Part shown: positions 1 through 9,714 of the stretch, piece after piece
How the letters are laid out: each line of letters opens with the position of its first letter
Numbering within the stretch: the stretch's first letter is position 1
NCBI GenBank assembly: GCA_039105265.1
Contig: JAPFFF010000016.1
Coordinates: 1,860,001 to 1,924,000, forward strand
DNA: 64,000 bases
DNA from: Tritrichomonas musculus
Taxonomy: Eukaryota; Parabasalia; Tritrichomonadida; Tritrichomonadidae
Direction: 5' to 3'
Position numbers and translations under genes: made by a program
The notes under the pieces: generated by a model
Seen by the model: the letters and a program-made list of their open reading frames with translations, nothing else
Databases searched by the model: none
What the model was told of the DNA's origin: nothing

Positions 1-1260
1 TATCAAATTTCTTGTAAAGTTGTAAATGGAGAAAGACCTGAATTTAAATATAAAATACCAGATTCATATAAAAGATTGATAGAAAAATGCTGGTCTCATG
101 ATCCAAAAGTTCGACCAACTTTTGATGAGATTGTTAATGATCTTGAAAAAGATCCAGGTTTCATTACAGAGACAGTTGATGAAGATGATTATCGATTTTT
201 CATTGAATATATTAATGAATATAAAACCACATTTATTGAAAGGAATGAATTAATCACGTTCGAAGAATTCAACCAGAGTCGAAATCGACCTGTTAAAAAA
301 GTTGCTATTAAAGAAAAATCCATAAAAAGTAACACTAGAAGGCATTATTTGTCAAGTAAATCAAATCATGAAAATGGAGATTTACATTCAAAAAAAGAAT
401 TAATTAAATCAATGCCTAAAACGAAAAAATCTATGAAAAGATATGGAATTCATGTTTTAAAAGCAGATGAAAGTATCAAACCAAAAGTTACTTTTAAAAA
501 AGAAAATGTCAGTAGTAGCAATGACAATTTTTCAAAGCTTTCAAACATTGAAAAAGCTATTAGATGCTATGAAGTTGCAGCGAACCTAGGAAATGCCAAA
601 GCAGCTTATAATCTTGGAAATATCTATCGAAGTGGTGATAGAGTTCCTGTTGACAAGCCAAAAGCACTTCAGTGTTTTTTAATTGGAGCCAATAATAACG
701 ATAAAACATGTACTTTCAATGCTGCATTTATGATTTATACAGGTGAAGGTGTTCCAGTAGATAAGAAACAAGCAGCAATGTTATTCAAAAAAGGCGCTGA
801 ACTTGGAGACGAGACATCAATGGCTTTTTATGCTTATTTGCTCAAATCAGGAGATGGTGTACAAATCGACAAAGAAAAATCTGATGAATACTTCAAAAAA
901 GTTTTTGATGCAAATAAACTGCTGATGCCATTCGTTACTCTAGGATGTGCTTTAATAAATGGAAATTTTAATGAGAATGAGAAAAATGAAGGAGTCAAAT
1001 TCATTATATTTGCTGCTGAAAATGGTTCTCCTTATGGTTCATTCGAGTATGCAAAATTGCTTTATCATGGAAATAGAGTCACTCAAGACAAAGAAAAAGC
1101 AGCTCATTATTACAAATTTGCTGCAGATCATAAAATCCCTGATGCAATTGAAGCATACATTGATATGGTTAAAAATGGAGATGGAATACCAGTAAATAAG
1201 GAAGAAGCAGTGGAATATATGGTAAAGATGGGAAACTTATTATGTGGATTTGATAGTTAA
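1..1260 (+). CDS. TKL-like protein kinase with C-terminal Sel1 repeats (5' end outside window)
   Basis: The frame is open from base 1, so the gene starts upstream of the window. The first residues contain the end of a kinase C-lobe: the stretch IEKCWSHDPKVRPTF (from about base 79) is the CW-x6-RPxF signature of tyrosine-kinase-like (TKL) kinases. A basic linker of about 130 residues follows, then at least five Sel1/TPR-like repeats (for example AAYNLGNIYRSGDRVPVDK and the related AEYM/AFYAYLLKSGDGVQIDK units) up to the stop. Kinase plus Sel1 is a common trichomonad fusion. The role is presumably Ser/Thr phosphorylation with the Sel1 solenoid binding partners; the substrate is unknown. The catalytic core cannot be judged because it lies outside the window. 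A Sel1 tail fragment of the same type occurs at 52441-52632. Confidence 0.85.
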   Translation, partial: YQISCKVVNGERPEFKYKIPDSYKRLIEKCWSHDPKVRPTFDEIVNDLEKDPGFITETVDEDDYRFFIEYINEYKTTFIERNELITFEEFNQSRNRPVKKVAIKEKSIKSNTRRHYLSSKSNHENGDLHSKKELIKSMPKTKKSMKRYGIHVLKADESIKPKVTFKKENVSSSNDNFSKLSNIEKAIRCYEVAANLGNAKAAYNLGNIYRSGDRVPVDKPKALQCFLIGANNNDKTCTFNAAFMIYTGEGVPVDKKQAAMLFKKGAELGDETSMAFYAYLLKSGDGVQIDKEKSDEYFKKVFDANKLLMPFVTLGCALINGNFNENEKNEGVKFIIFAAENGSPYGSFEYAKLLYHGNRVTQDKEKAAHYYKFAADHKIPDAIEAYIDMVKNGDGIPVNKEEAVEYMVKMGNLLCGFDS

Positions 1261-1358
1261 TATCATGATGAATTATGCTTTCAAAAAATGATAATGAAAA
1301 AGCATTTATAAAAAATAATATTATATATAATAAATCTTCATAAAAATGTATCAATTCT

Positions 1359-1399
<41 letters not shown>

Positions 1400-1478
1400 T
1401 TTTATGTAGCATCAAATAAAAGAAATAAAATAAAAGGCATCTTTTTGTTTAATCAAAAGGTAAAAAAAAAAAAAAACT
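1261..1478. other. Short intergenic gap with poly(A) runs
   Basis: This convergent spacer lies between the kinase-Sel1 gene and the RGS gene. It contains a poly(A) run of about 32 bases (around 1364-1395) and a second of about 14 (around 1462). No gene seen. Confidence 0.7.
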
Positions 1479-2705
1479 TTAATTTCTTACGACGATATTC
1501 TTTCTATTTTGTTCATTGATATAATTTTTCAAAAGAGCAGATCTCTTGAATTCTCTAAAAATTTCCACCTGCATCAAGTGCAGGGACTTTTCGAGCATTT
1601 CGTTGAAAGTTTCAGGTGTTGGATTATCAGCTTTCACTCTTTTCAGGACGTCAATATGCACGTTAATTTGATAAGGAGCGCCATCTTCAACGTACTTATT
1701 TACCATGTCGTTGTATTTCTCTTCCAACTTATCAGGTTCCAACTGTCTGTAATTGCTCACGTCCTCGTAAAAGAGGATGAATTCGAGGCAATATTTTTTC
1801 TTACAAAACTGGACCAGCAAGTCGTATGTCTCTTTATTATTCAGAACTTCTTCAAGCGAGTCGTACTTTTTATCACCGAAAGATTTCTCACCTCTAATAA
1901 CGATAGACAATTGAATAGGCATTCCGAACGACACAAGGAAAGACGATATGCACAGAATTATCAAGAAAATTGGAGGCGTCCGAAAAGTGCCAATGTCAGA
2001 CCAACCAAAGAAGATATATAATGATATGAATACTAGCCAAAGTGCTCCTATCGTTGTCAACTCAGGTGTTATAAAAAGTTCTTCATCGGTCTTTCTCAAA
2101 AAGTGGACAGCAACCCACAAAAGAACCGACGCAACAACAAGAAGAGCAATGCACGAGATGTAATAAAGACGTGAATTTTTTTCGCCATTATGGCCTGGAT
2201 GATTTGACTCGTAATGAACGTTTCTGTAAATGCCCCAGATAATGGCAATGGCCATGAGAACCCAATTTAGTATGAAGAACGTCTTGTCCGATAAGATTTT
2301 GGGGTTGTCTTTTAATTTGTCTAAAAATTTGTTTTTCTTTTTCGTCCTTTTGTCTTCTGGCTTCGTTAAGTCAAAAACATACTCGTTTAAGGCGTGTTGT
2401 AGAATGAATCTAAGAGAACGAACTGGATAGGGAAGTAAATGGAGTGGAATGCAAAGCCAGATAAACCATACATTTAACATATTGGGATAGTTTTCTGGTA
2501 ATAGAAATATTTTGAGCGATTGAAGAGTCATCATAAGATATTGACCAATGGCTGAACAAAATATAAGCCAGGGATCTCGGCATTTGATATACATCTTACG
2601 CCTATATTTGAAAAAGAGAACAATATTGAAAATAAAGAAAAAGGTCCACAGTATCCATAAGGTTAGAAAGAAAAGGGCATATTGATCACTCCGTAGGTCT
2701 CTCAT
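1479..2705 (-). CDS. Seven-transmembrane protein with C-terminal RGS domain
   Basis: The 408-residue frame starts at an ATG (2703-2705). Hydrophobicity by eye gives seven membrane spans at about residues 10-32, 44-66, 76-95, 142-160, 182-203, 216-236 and 246-268. A charged loop (RTKKKNKFLDKLKD) lies between spans 3 and 4. The C-terminal 120 residues look like a regulator of G-protein signalling (RGS) box: LEEVLNNKETYDLLVQFC, then the helix CLEFILFYEDVSNY, then ending in EIFREFKRSALLKNYI. RGS domains accelerate GTP hydrolysis by heterotrimeric G-alpha subunits, so a membrane-anchored GAP, possibly with its own sensor, is inferred. The layout matches the 7TM-RGS type known from plant RGS1. The span count is a visual estimate. 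Confidence is high for RGS and moderate for exactly seven spans. Confidence 0.82.
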   Translation of the reverse strand: MRDLRSDQYALFFLTLWILWTFFFIFNIVLFFKYRRKMYIKCRDPWLIFCSAIGQYLMMTLQSLKIFLLPENYPNMLNVWFIWLCIPLHLLPYPVRSLRFILQHALNEYVFDLTKPEDKRTKKKNKFLDKLKDNPKILSDKTFFILNWVLMAIAIIWGIYRNVHYESNHPGHNGEKNSRLYYISCIALLVVASVLLWVAVHFLRKTDEELFITPELTTIGALWLVFISLYIFFGWSDIGTFRTPPIFLIILCISSFLVSFGMPIQLSIVIRGEKSFGDKKYDSLEEVLNNKETYDLLVQFCKKKYCLEFILFYEDVSNYRQLEPDKLEEKYNDMVNKYVEDGAPYQINVHIDVLKRVKADNPTPETFNEMLEKSLHLMQVEIFREFKRSALLKNYINEQNRKNIVVRN

Positions 2706-4596
2706 TAGTGGGAAAAAAGTAAGTTTATCTGTATTTTGATTTTTTTCAATTGATATTCAAATATTGTGAATGATTAAAAAAATCTGTTCTCACTCTTTTA
2801 TTGATTAAAAAATTCAATTGTTCATAATTATAATAAAATATTTTTAAAATATTAAATATAGAAAATTTGGAATAAATAATCTCATGGAAATTCACTTAAA
2901 AATATCAAGATATTAGAAATAGCTATAAATTATGATCACTTTTTCAATACAAAAAGTATATTTATAGGGTTTCTACTAGACAGGTTCAAAATTTACTTTT
3001 CAATTGGAAAACTTTGACTTTTTCTGAAAAACAAGTGAGGGTTTAACATGTCTAGTTTCTATAAAGGTCGACAACTGTATTTTTTCAGTAAAACTCAATG
3101 ATTGGTTTGTTTAAAATAAATTTATTTTATTATTATAATAATAATTAGTTTTATAAATATTTGCATCGTAAAAAATTCAAATTAAAATAAAAACTAAAAG
3201 GATATAAGTATATATTAAATTTTCTTCAGAAAATAAATTTGAGTATTTTTTCTCAATTTATTTTTATTATTTTTGATAAGAATTTTATAACACTTTATAA
3301 AAATTTAGAATAGCGATAACTTTTTATATAATTTATTCTAATCATTAATTCTTTTGATATCTTTTTATATGCTTTTAAAACATTAAGTGTTATATAAAAA
3401 TAGTTATTATTATTTAATAAAAATTTCATTTTTTAGATAAAAAAGCAGAAAAATTGAATTTGTTGAATTTTTAAATGATGATTTTAAAAAAAATAGACGT
3501 TACAGGAGTCCAATGAAGAATATAATTTTATTTATATGCATTTACTCTCTAATATATTTGAATTTCATTCCAAATCAAATGTCAGTTTTTTCAGAGGGTT
3601 AGAAGAAAACAAACTTAGGCCAATGAAACTTTTATTTTGTTATTTTTATATTATTAATTTTATATTAATCATTAATAAAAAATTTAATAACTTTTTTTTC
3701 TAGAAAATTTTAAGATATGTCTAGGTTTTTATTTGAGAGAAAAGATATCAAAAATTCTGATAAACTCTGAATTTTTTTTTATTTTTCACTATTTTTTAAA
3801 TGCTAATATCCCAACAAATATTTCGCATATTAAAATATAATTATGAATTGTAATAAATATAATTATTGTTCAAATATATTCCAAAATTAATCATTATAAA
3901 TTAAAAAAAAAAAAAAATTCAATGCGTATTTGGTATGAGAATATTTTAATTTTGAATACAAAAGTAAATCAAATTTTTATATCTTAATATTTTCTAGAAA
4001 AAAAAGTTATATTAACGCATTATAATATATTTATAATTTGCTACATGATATATTTATATCAATTTTTTCACGCTTGGCCTAGAAAAGTTAGATAAATGAA
4101 ATATTATTTCATATCACATTTCGTAAAATATAAATACGTTTATCTCACTTATATTATTAATTAAATTAGTACTTTTTATTATATAAGATTAATAATATAT
4201 ATATATATAGAATAAATGCATATTTCAACAATAAACCATCTATTTAGCGAAATTCAAAAATTATAAAATGAATTTATTTTTTCAAAACAAATAATTTTTT
4301 ACTAATAAAATAATAAGTAGGATTTATTTTTTCATAAATGAGGATACAAAATCATTTTTTAAAAAATATCAGACCAAATAGCAACACAAAAAGTTATTTA
4401 CATACCCTCTGTTTTTTCTGAAAATGCAGATTTAGTTGAGTCAATTTCAATTCAATTTGAGAGTATTGGTCTCAAATTTTTTTTGAATAGATTTTCTATT
4501 ATCTATTATTTTACATCATTCAAGTTAAAACGATTAAATTTTTCTTTTCTGATTTGTTGAATAAAAGCAATTAAAATTAATAGATTTTTTATGATA
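2706..4596. other. AT-rich intergenic region, no gene seen
   Basis: This long AT-rich stretch has frequent stops in all frames and no recognisable coding segment. It contains a small foldback near 2959-3069, listed separately. Confidence 0.7.
2959..3069. repeat. Small foldback sequence
   Basis: The left end TTTATAGGGTTTCTACTAGA (2961-2980) reads, inverted and with small gaps, as the right end CTAGTTTCTATAAA (3052-3065). The inner parts CTAGACAGGTT and AACATGTCTAG also pair. It may be a tiny MITE or a chance hairpin. No target-site duplication could be defined. Confidence 0.35.
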
Positions 4597-4901
4597 TAGT
4601 TTGACGATAAACCGGTCGACATCACGAAAAACTGGTCGACATCATTAACTTTTTCATTAAACTCATAGAAATACTCTGAATACTTTTCTATAATTCTTAT
4701 TCAAAAACCGGTAGACATTAAAAAATTTTAAAAATTTTTTAGAACTTTTTAAAAAGATATTTGACTTATATTTGAGAGCCTTTTCAATATCATTTTTCAT
4801 TCAATTTTGAACATCTTTATGAAATATTTGAGTGCGATTTTATGAAAAAGTTTACGATGTCGACCTGTTTTTCTGATGTTTACTCGTTTATCGTCTTACT
4901 A
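4597..4901. mobile_element. MITE-like element with imperfect ~65-bp terminal inverted repeats
   Basis: The left end starts TAGTTTGACGATAAACCGG. The right end, reverse-complemented, starts TAGTAAGACGATAAACGAG. Similarity continues inward for about 65 bases, including a shared GGTCGACATC block and AACTTTTTCAT. Both ends are flanked by TA, which fits a TA target duplication of the Tc1/mariner type. No coding capacity. It is the only place in the 2.6-kb intergenic region with the GGTCGAC motif cluster. Confidence 0.6.
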
Positions 4902-5353
4902 TAATAATAACTGATATATTTGTTGAGATATTCGTATTTTTAAAATTACGATTTTGCAAATATACTCACAATTACTTTTCAATGAACCCATAGAATCCAA
5001 AACCCTAATATTTACATTCAAATGTAAAAATCGATTTTCTGCAAAATCAATTATTCAAAATAAAAAAAGAAAGAAAAGATCAAAGTTATGATAAAACTGG
5101 TTTATTTAATATAATAATATATAAAGACAAATCCCAAACAAGTATAAATTTCGCATAAACAATATTAGAGAAAATATTATATAACTCCCTTAAACTATGA
5201 TTAAAATAATATAAAATTGCAATATCATGGATTTATAATGTTGTAAATGTTGAAATAATTTCAATTATAAGACTTGATCAACTGATTTTCATGTTATTCC
5301 ATTATCAATAATGTATAATTAGTATTGAGTACTATATCGAATTAAAAATTTGA
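4902..5353. other. AT-rich intergenic region
   Basis: No gene, RNA or repeat recognised. The stretch lies 3' of the minus-strand kinase gene. Confidence 0.6.
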
Positions 5354-6247
5354 TCATTCATTTTCAAACCATTTCAGATGTAAGGCATCTTCAGCTGTAA
5401 TTCTTTCATTCTGATCCAAAATGAGCATTTTTGTTATGCATTCCCAACAATCTTCTGAAGCAATTCCATCAATATTTTCTAGCGGATTGTTCTGAATTTT
5501 CTGTTGGATTATTTCATCAGTATCACCGATTACTATTTGAAATGGATATTTACCAAAAACAGTTGTGTAAAGATTGGCACCAAGACTCCAAATATCTGCT
5601 GCATAATCGTGTGGCTCTTTTCTTAAAACTTCTGGTGCTTTATAAATGGGAGTTCCTGTGTAAATTTCCGATTTTCCATTTGGTTGGATAATTTGAGAGC
5701 TTTCGAAATCTGTTAAAATTATTTTGAATGGATCTGTTGTTTCAATAATAAAATTCTCAAATTTAAAATCGTTATGAACAACATTGCGACTTTTTAACAA
5801 AATTAGTATTTTTAATGATTGGAAAGCAATTTTTTTGATAATATCTTCGTCAAAATCATTAACTTCCTTCCATAAATATGTAAATAGATCGGTATGAGAA
5901 TAATACTTCATTGACAATAAAAGATAATTAATTCCGTTTAATACTACTTTGATTTTATCTTCATATTTGATAATTTGCGGAAATTCACTTAATTGATCTA
6001 ATACTTTCATCTCTCTTTCAAAGTTTTTTATATTGCTTTCGCTTTGAAACTTAATCAATTTAAGAGCAAAGCACTTTTTATTATCGAGTAGTTGTTTCTT
6101 TGTTGAATCAAAAATACGGCGAAATGCTACAAAAAGATAATTTCTGGATGTTATCACAATCTCGTTTGATATGAAGAATAATTTCTGTTGTTCATTTATA
6201 AGATCAATAATTGATTTCTGACTCGCTAATGAAAGAAGCGCACCCAT
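5354..6247 (-). CDS. Divergent protein kinase (HND/DFE type, no glycine loop)
   Basis: The 297-residue frame starts at an ATG (6245-6247). Kinase landmarks are the beta-3 lysine in FALKL (K63), the catalytic loop VVHNDFKFENF (H158-N159-D160) in place of HRD, and the metal-binding segment LTDFESS (D180-F181-E182) in place of DFG. The APE motif is at residues 204-206, DIWSLG follows, and a final DALHLKWF matches the C-lobe of CAMK-like kinases. No GxGxxG loop is visible before K63. The core Lys, Asp and Asp residues are kept, so weak activity remains possible, but the missing glycine loop and DFE suggest altered nucleotide handling. It is a paralogue of the two kinase copies at 8175 and 30855, which share HND and DFE. 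Substrate unknown. Confidence 0.85.
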   Translation of the reverse strand: MGALLSLASQKSIIDLINEQQKLFFISNEIVITSRNYLFVAFRRIFDSTKKQLLDNKKCFALKLIKFQSESNIKNFEREMKVLDQLSEFPQIIKYEDKIKVVLNGINYLLLSMKYYSHTDLFTYLWKEVNDFDEDIIKKIAFQSLKILILLKSRNVVHNDFKFENFIIETTDPFKIILTDFESSQIIQPNGKSEIYTGTPIYKAPEVLRKEPHDYAADIWSLGANLYTTVFGKYPFQIVIGDTDEIIQQKIQNNPLENIDGIASEDCWECITKMLILDQNERITAEDALHLKWFENE

Positions 6248-7146
6248 TAAAATCTAAATTTTAAAAACTCTATTTTTGAATTAGAGAAGATTTTAAAATG
6301 TAAATATGTATATATAAGAAATAATAATATATATGGATTATATTTATTTTTTATTTGATGTATAATAATATAATTATGATAATAATTTATATTAATTGGA
6401 TAATAATATATAAAAATATCGATATATCATTAGTTTTATTTTTAGACGATATTATTTAAGATTTCAATATTTATTCAAAATTTTAATATAAATTCCGACC
6501 AAATTCAATAAACGAGTTAAAAGTTTTGAGAGATGTAAAAATAATTTTTTTATTACATATTTTTTAATCTTGGAAAAACTTTTTTTTATATTATCTTTTT
6601 GAGATTAATTCTTAACATTGAAATTTGAATCGTAACTAATTTTGAAGTTATTAGAAACAAAGCCGTTTACAATTAAAAGGTACCATATCTCTCTATGTTG
6701 AGCAAAATTAGAATTTAATATAGACTTTGATTTTTCATATTTTAATATAATATACTTAAGAATCTTTAAAAACTTTTCACCGAAAAGAATTTAATCATAA
6801 ATTTTTAATGGTAAGATATTTATATTTTTATATATTTATTTGAAAAAGTGAAATTTAAAATTTATAAATTCACAAATTATGGATTTTCAAATTTCAAAAT
6901 ATCGGGATAATATATTTATATAATATATAAATAATATTATATTATATGTATATAAAAAATATTTATATTCATTATTATTATTTTGCTTTTGTTTCGAATA
7001 ATCACAATCATTATTCATAATCAAAATAGCTATCTTTATAGCATTAATTTAGTATTTATATTAAAATAATAGCTGAAATATTTTATATTTGTATCATTTA
7101 TTAAATGCAAATTACTTAAAAAATTTCAAATAAATATCATTTTACC
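6248..7146. other. AT-rich intergenic region
   Basis: No coding segment recognised. The DNA is mostly A/T with many TATA-like stretches. Confidence 0.6.
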
Positions 7147-7547
7147 TCTATAATTCAGCATCTATTGATAGAGAAAGAAGTGCGATTTTTAGAGAAGAAT
7201 TTCAAGATTGGACAAATTTGGAATATTTGTCTATTCCTGAATCGATAACTGAAATTGAAGAAGGAACTTTTGATAATTGCACAAATATTAAAAGATTGAA
7301 ATGTGATCCAAAGTGGTTCAATATAATTCCAAAAAATACGATTAGATCAATTTTAATCCCAAATTTTGTTTCAGAACTCAATATTGGACAATTTGATGAC
7401 TTTTATGCATTATCATGCTTAGAGCTTCCCAAACATATTAGAATAGATGATAGTCATATTTTTGATTCATGCGAAAGTTTAGTTATTATTAAATGCGACG
7501 AAAAACTATTTCAGTCTCTCTCAGGTATAAAATATTTAAAAAATTGA
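7147..7547 (+). pseudogene. Fragment of the BspA-LRR/SecA-like gene
   Basis: Bases from about 7147 to 7528 are nearly identical to 57459-57838 inside the intact 2031-residue gene. I saw one base difference near 7161. The open part (from 7218) reads LRR text such as LEYLSIPESITEIEEGTF and stops soon after the homology ends. The 5' and 3' thirds of the parent are absent, so this is a copied internal segment and not a gene. Similarity is lost sharply at both ends. At the 3' break the fragment reads CTCTCAGGTATAA where the parent reads CTCTCAGATAAAA. A second fragment of the same region lies at 45521-47829. Confidence 0.85.
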
Positions 7548-7585
7548 AAATTCACTTTCTTTAAGAGGATAAATATTAGGGTAAT

Positions 7586-7620
<35 letters not shown>

Positions 7621-8129
7621 ATATTGGTGACAATAAACAAAGATATGAGGTTATCAAAAAGGTTTAATTCTTTAAAAAAGATTAAACTTAAAATATCTTA
7701 ATTAATAATCTAAAATATTACAAATAAACTTAAAACATAAATATAACATTGATTATATAAACATAAAAAATAAATAATTTATGTCTTTAATCCAATGTTG
7801 ATAGAAATATGATTCATCAAAAAATGCATAAAAATTTTAAAAAATTAAATTTAATTTAATATACAAGCAATAAAAAATAATAATTATAGGTTTTATAAGA
7901 TTCACTGCTAATTACAGAATATATAATGTTATTAAAAAGATCTAATATTTTATATTCCAGATTCGAATAATAAATCCTATTAACTCAAAATTGGTATTTG
8001 CATGAACAATATAATACACATATGCATGATAAATAAATATTTAATATTTGTATATGTTAAATTTATTTCTATATTGAAAAAAATTCAAAAAAACCATATT
8101 TTGGTTACAAAAATAAATTATTCTTTCTT
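7548..8129. other. Intergenic region with TA microsatellite
   Basis: It contains an (AT)n run of about 30 bases at 7589-7618. Otherwise it is AT-rich with no recognisable gene. Confidence 0.6.
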
Positions 8130-8170
8130 GCTCTTTATTAGAATACTAGAGTATCTAGATAATAAAGAGC
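8130..8170. repeat. Perfect 11-bp hairpin at the edge of the inverted duplication
   Basis: GCTCTTTATTA (8130-8140) is the exact reverse complement of TAATAAAGAGC (8160-8170), with a 19-base loop. It sits 4 bases before the kinase ATG at 8175. Near-identity with the right arm begins at its 3' half. In the right arm the same two halves are separated by about 170 extra bases (32000-32168). Confidence 0.6.
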
Positions 8171-8174
8171 ATAA

Positions 8175-9305
8175 ATGGTCGGTCAAAATTTTGTAAAATT
8201 AATGGAAACTCTGAAAAAAATAACAGTTGATTCCCTAAATGAGAAGCAAAATAAATATTATATAGCGAGCCAACTTGATGTTGAGTCGAAAAATAACATT
8301 TATATTGGCTTACTTCGTCAATATCCTAATTCCAGCGAAAGTAAAAATTGTGAACCAAAAAAAAGATCAATTGCTGATTTAAGCGATATCAAAGAAAATA
8401 TCAATGAAAATTCTTTTGATAATTCAAACGATAATAATGGATCAGTCAATGCTCCGAAAATTGTATCGTTAGAAGAGATAGATGACTTTTTTGATGTTAA
8501 AAAATGCTATGCACTCAAACTTCTCCCATATTTTTCACATAAAAGTATCGATTCATTAGACAAAGAACGAAATATCCAAGATCTATTCTCAGAAGCCGAT
8601 CCAATCATCAAATACAGAGACTTTGTAGAAATAGAGAACGAAAACATGTCGCATATTTTAGTTGCAATGGACTTGCATATCAATTTTGATCTTTATTTTT
8701 ACATGACTCGGCCCACTTTTTCATACGATGAAAAATTTATTTGCATCGTTTCGTATCAATGTTTGAAAGCCCTACAAAAATTGAAAGAAAGACGTATAAT
8801 TCACAATGACATTAAATTTGAGAACTTTATTGTTGTTTCTGAGGAACCGTTTGAAATAAGTTTGACAGATTTTGAGTTCGCAGAAGTTGTCGAAGATGAA
8901 GACGATGAAATGTCGACTCAATTTAGTGGAACGGTTGTGTTTGAATCGCCCGAAGTGCTTAGGCGTGATCCTCATGATTACTCTGCAGACATGTGGAGCC
9001 TCGGGATGAATATCTACTTCTCGCTGTTTGATTGCTACCCTTTTGAAATCGAGGACGATGATGAAGATGAGAAAATCATTCTGGATAAAATTAATAAGAA
9101 TTCGCTCATAAAGAATGATCCAGCAGTATCAAGGGACGCGTGGTCATGTATTGAGAAAATGCTCAGAAAAAATCCTTCAGAAAGAATTACGCCAGATGAC
9201 GCCTTGAAATTGAAATGGTTCGAATTTATTGAATTGACAGAAGTTAAGGTGAAAACAGATGAACTCGATGTGAAGCCGCCCATTTCTGAAACAACTAACT
9301 CATAA
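8175..9305 (+). CDS. Divergent protein kinase (HND/DFE type), left-arm copy
   Basis: 376 residues from an ATG. Residues 50-105 form a hydrophilic, Asn/Ser/Asp-rich insert before the beta-3 lysine (CYALK, K115). The catalytic loop is IIHNDIKFENF (H210-N211-D212) and the metal site is TDFEFAE (D232-F233-E234, so DFE instead of DFG). SPE replaces APE (258-260), and ADMWSLGMNIYFSLF gives the F-helix. A DDALKLKWFEF C-lobe end and a 20-residue tail follow. No glycine-rich loop is evident. It is related to the kinase at 5354. It differs from the right-arm copy at S65P, S124N, M158V, S251N and L364F. Stop TAA overlaps TAAA, a likely trichomonad polyadenylation context. A cytosolic signalling role is inferred. 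Confidence 0.88.
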   Translation: MVGQNFVKLMETLKKITVDSLNEKQNKYYIASQLDVESKNNIYIGLLRQYPNSSESKNCEPKKRSIADLSDIKENINENSFDNSNDNNGSVNAPKIVSLEEIDDFFDVKKCYALKLLPYFSHKSIDSLDKERNIQDLFSEADPIIKYRDFVEIENENMSHILVAMDLHINFDLYFYMTRPTFSYDEKFICIVSYQCLKALQKLKERRIIHNDIKFENFIVVSEEPFEISLTDFEFAEVVEDEDDEMSTQFSGTVVFESPEVLRRDPHDYSADMWSLGMNIYFSLFDCYPFEIEDDDEDEKIILDKINKNSLIKNDPAVSRDAWSCIEKMLRKNPSERITPDDALKLKWFEFIELTEVKVKTDELDVKPPISETTNS

Positions 9306-9409
9306 ATAATAGAATTATATAATAAACATGTAAAATATCATTATCATAAATAAAAAAAATGTTATGTTTTTATTTGATTTAAAAAAAAAAAACAAAAAAT
9401 CAAAAAAGT

Positions 9410-9480
9410 TTTCTAGTGAGGAATCGAACCTCAATTCCAAACTTCAGAGGCTTGTGTGCTAACCATTACACCACTAGAAA
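9410..9480 (-). tRNA. tRNA-Gln (anticodon CUG), left-arm copy
   Basis: The minus strand folds into a full 71-base cloverleaf. It has a 7-bp acceptor TTTCTAG/CTAGAAA, a D arm GTGT..GCAC with AATGGTTA loop, an anticodon stem CAAGC/GTTTG with loop CTCTGAA (anticodon CTG after T33), a 4-base variable region, and a T arm TGAGG/CCTCA with loop TTCGATT. It reads CAG glutamine codons. No intron; CCA is not encoded. A run of A on the plus strand (9381-9392) gives the T-run expected of Pol III termination only after about 16 bases. The sequence is identical to the right-arm copy. Confidence 0.95.
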
Positions 9481-9714
9481 TCCTTGTTTATATTAATGAA
9501 ATATGTCATTTATTATTTTTTCATTATATTGATTATTTTTGAATTTTTGAAGGATGTATTCAAAATTCAAAAGAAAGATTGAATAAGTTTTGAACTTTTG
9601 TTGAAATGAAGTAATTTTGAAAAGAAATAAAAAAGAAAAAGAAAAAGAAAATTAAAAACTAACGTTTTTATTAGTTAATTAACCGACGTTTTCTTCTTGT
9701 TATCAAGAATTCAT

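Noticed and set aside
8002-8196. 64-codon frame overlapping the kinase start
   Set aside because: Low-complexity, runs through the hairpin and overlaps the conserved kinase frame.
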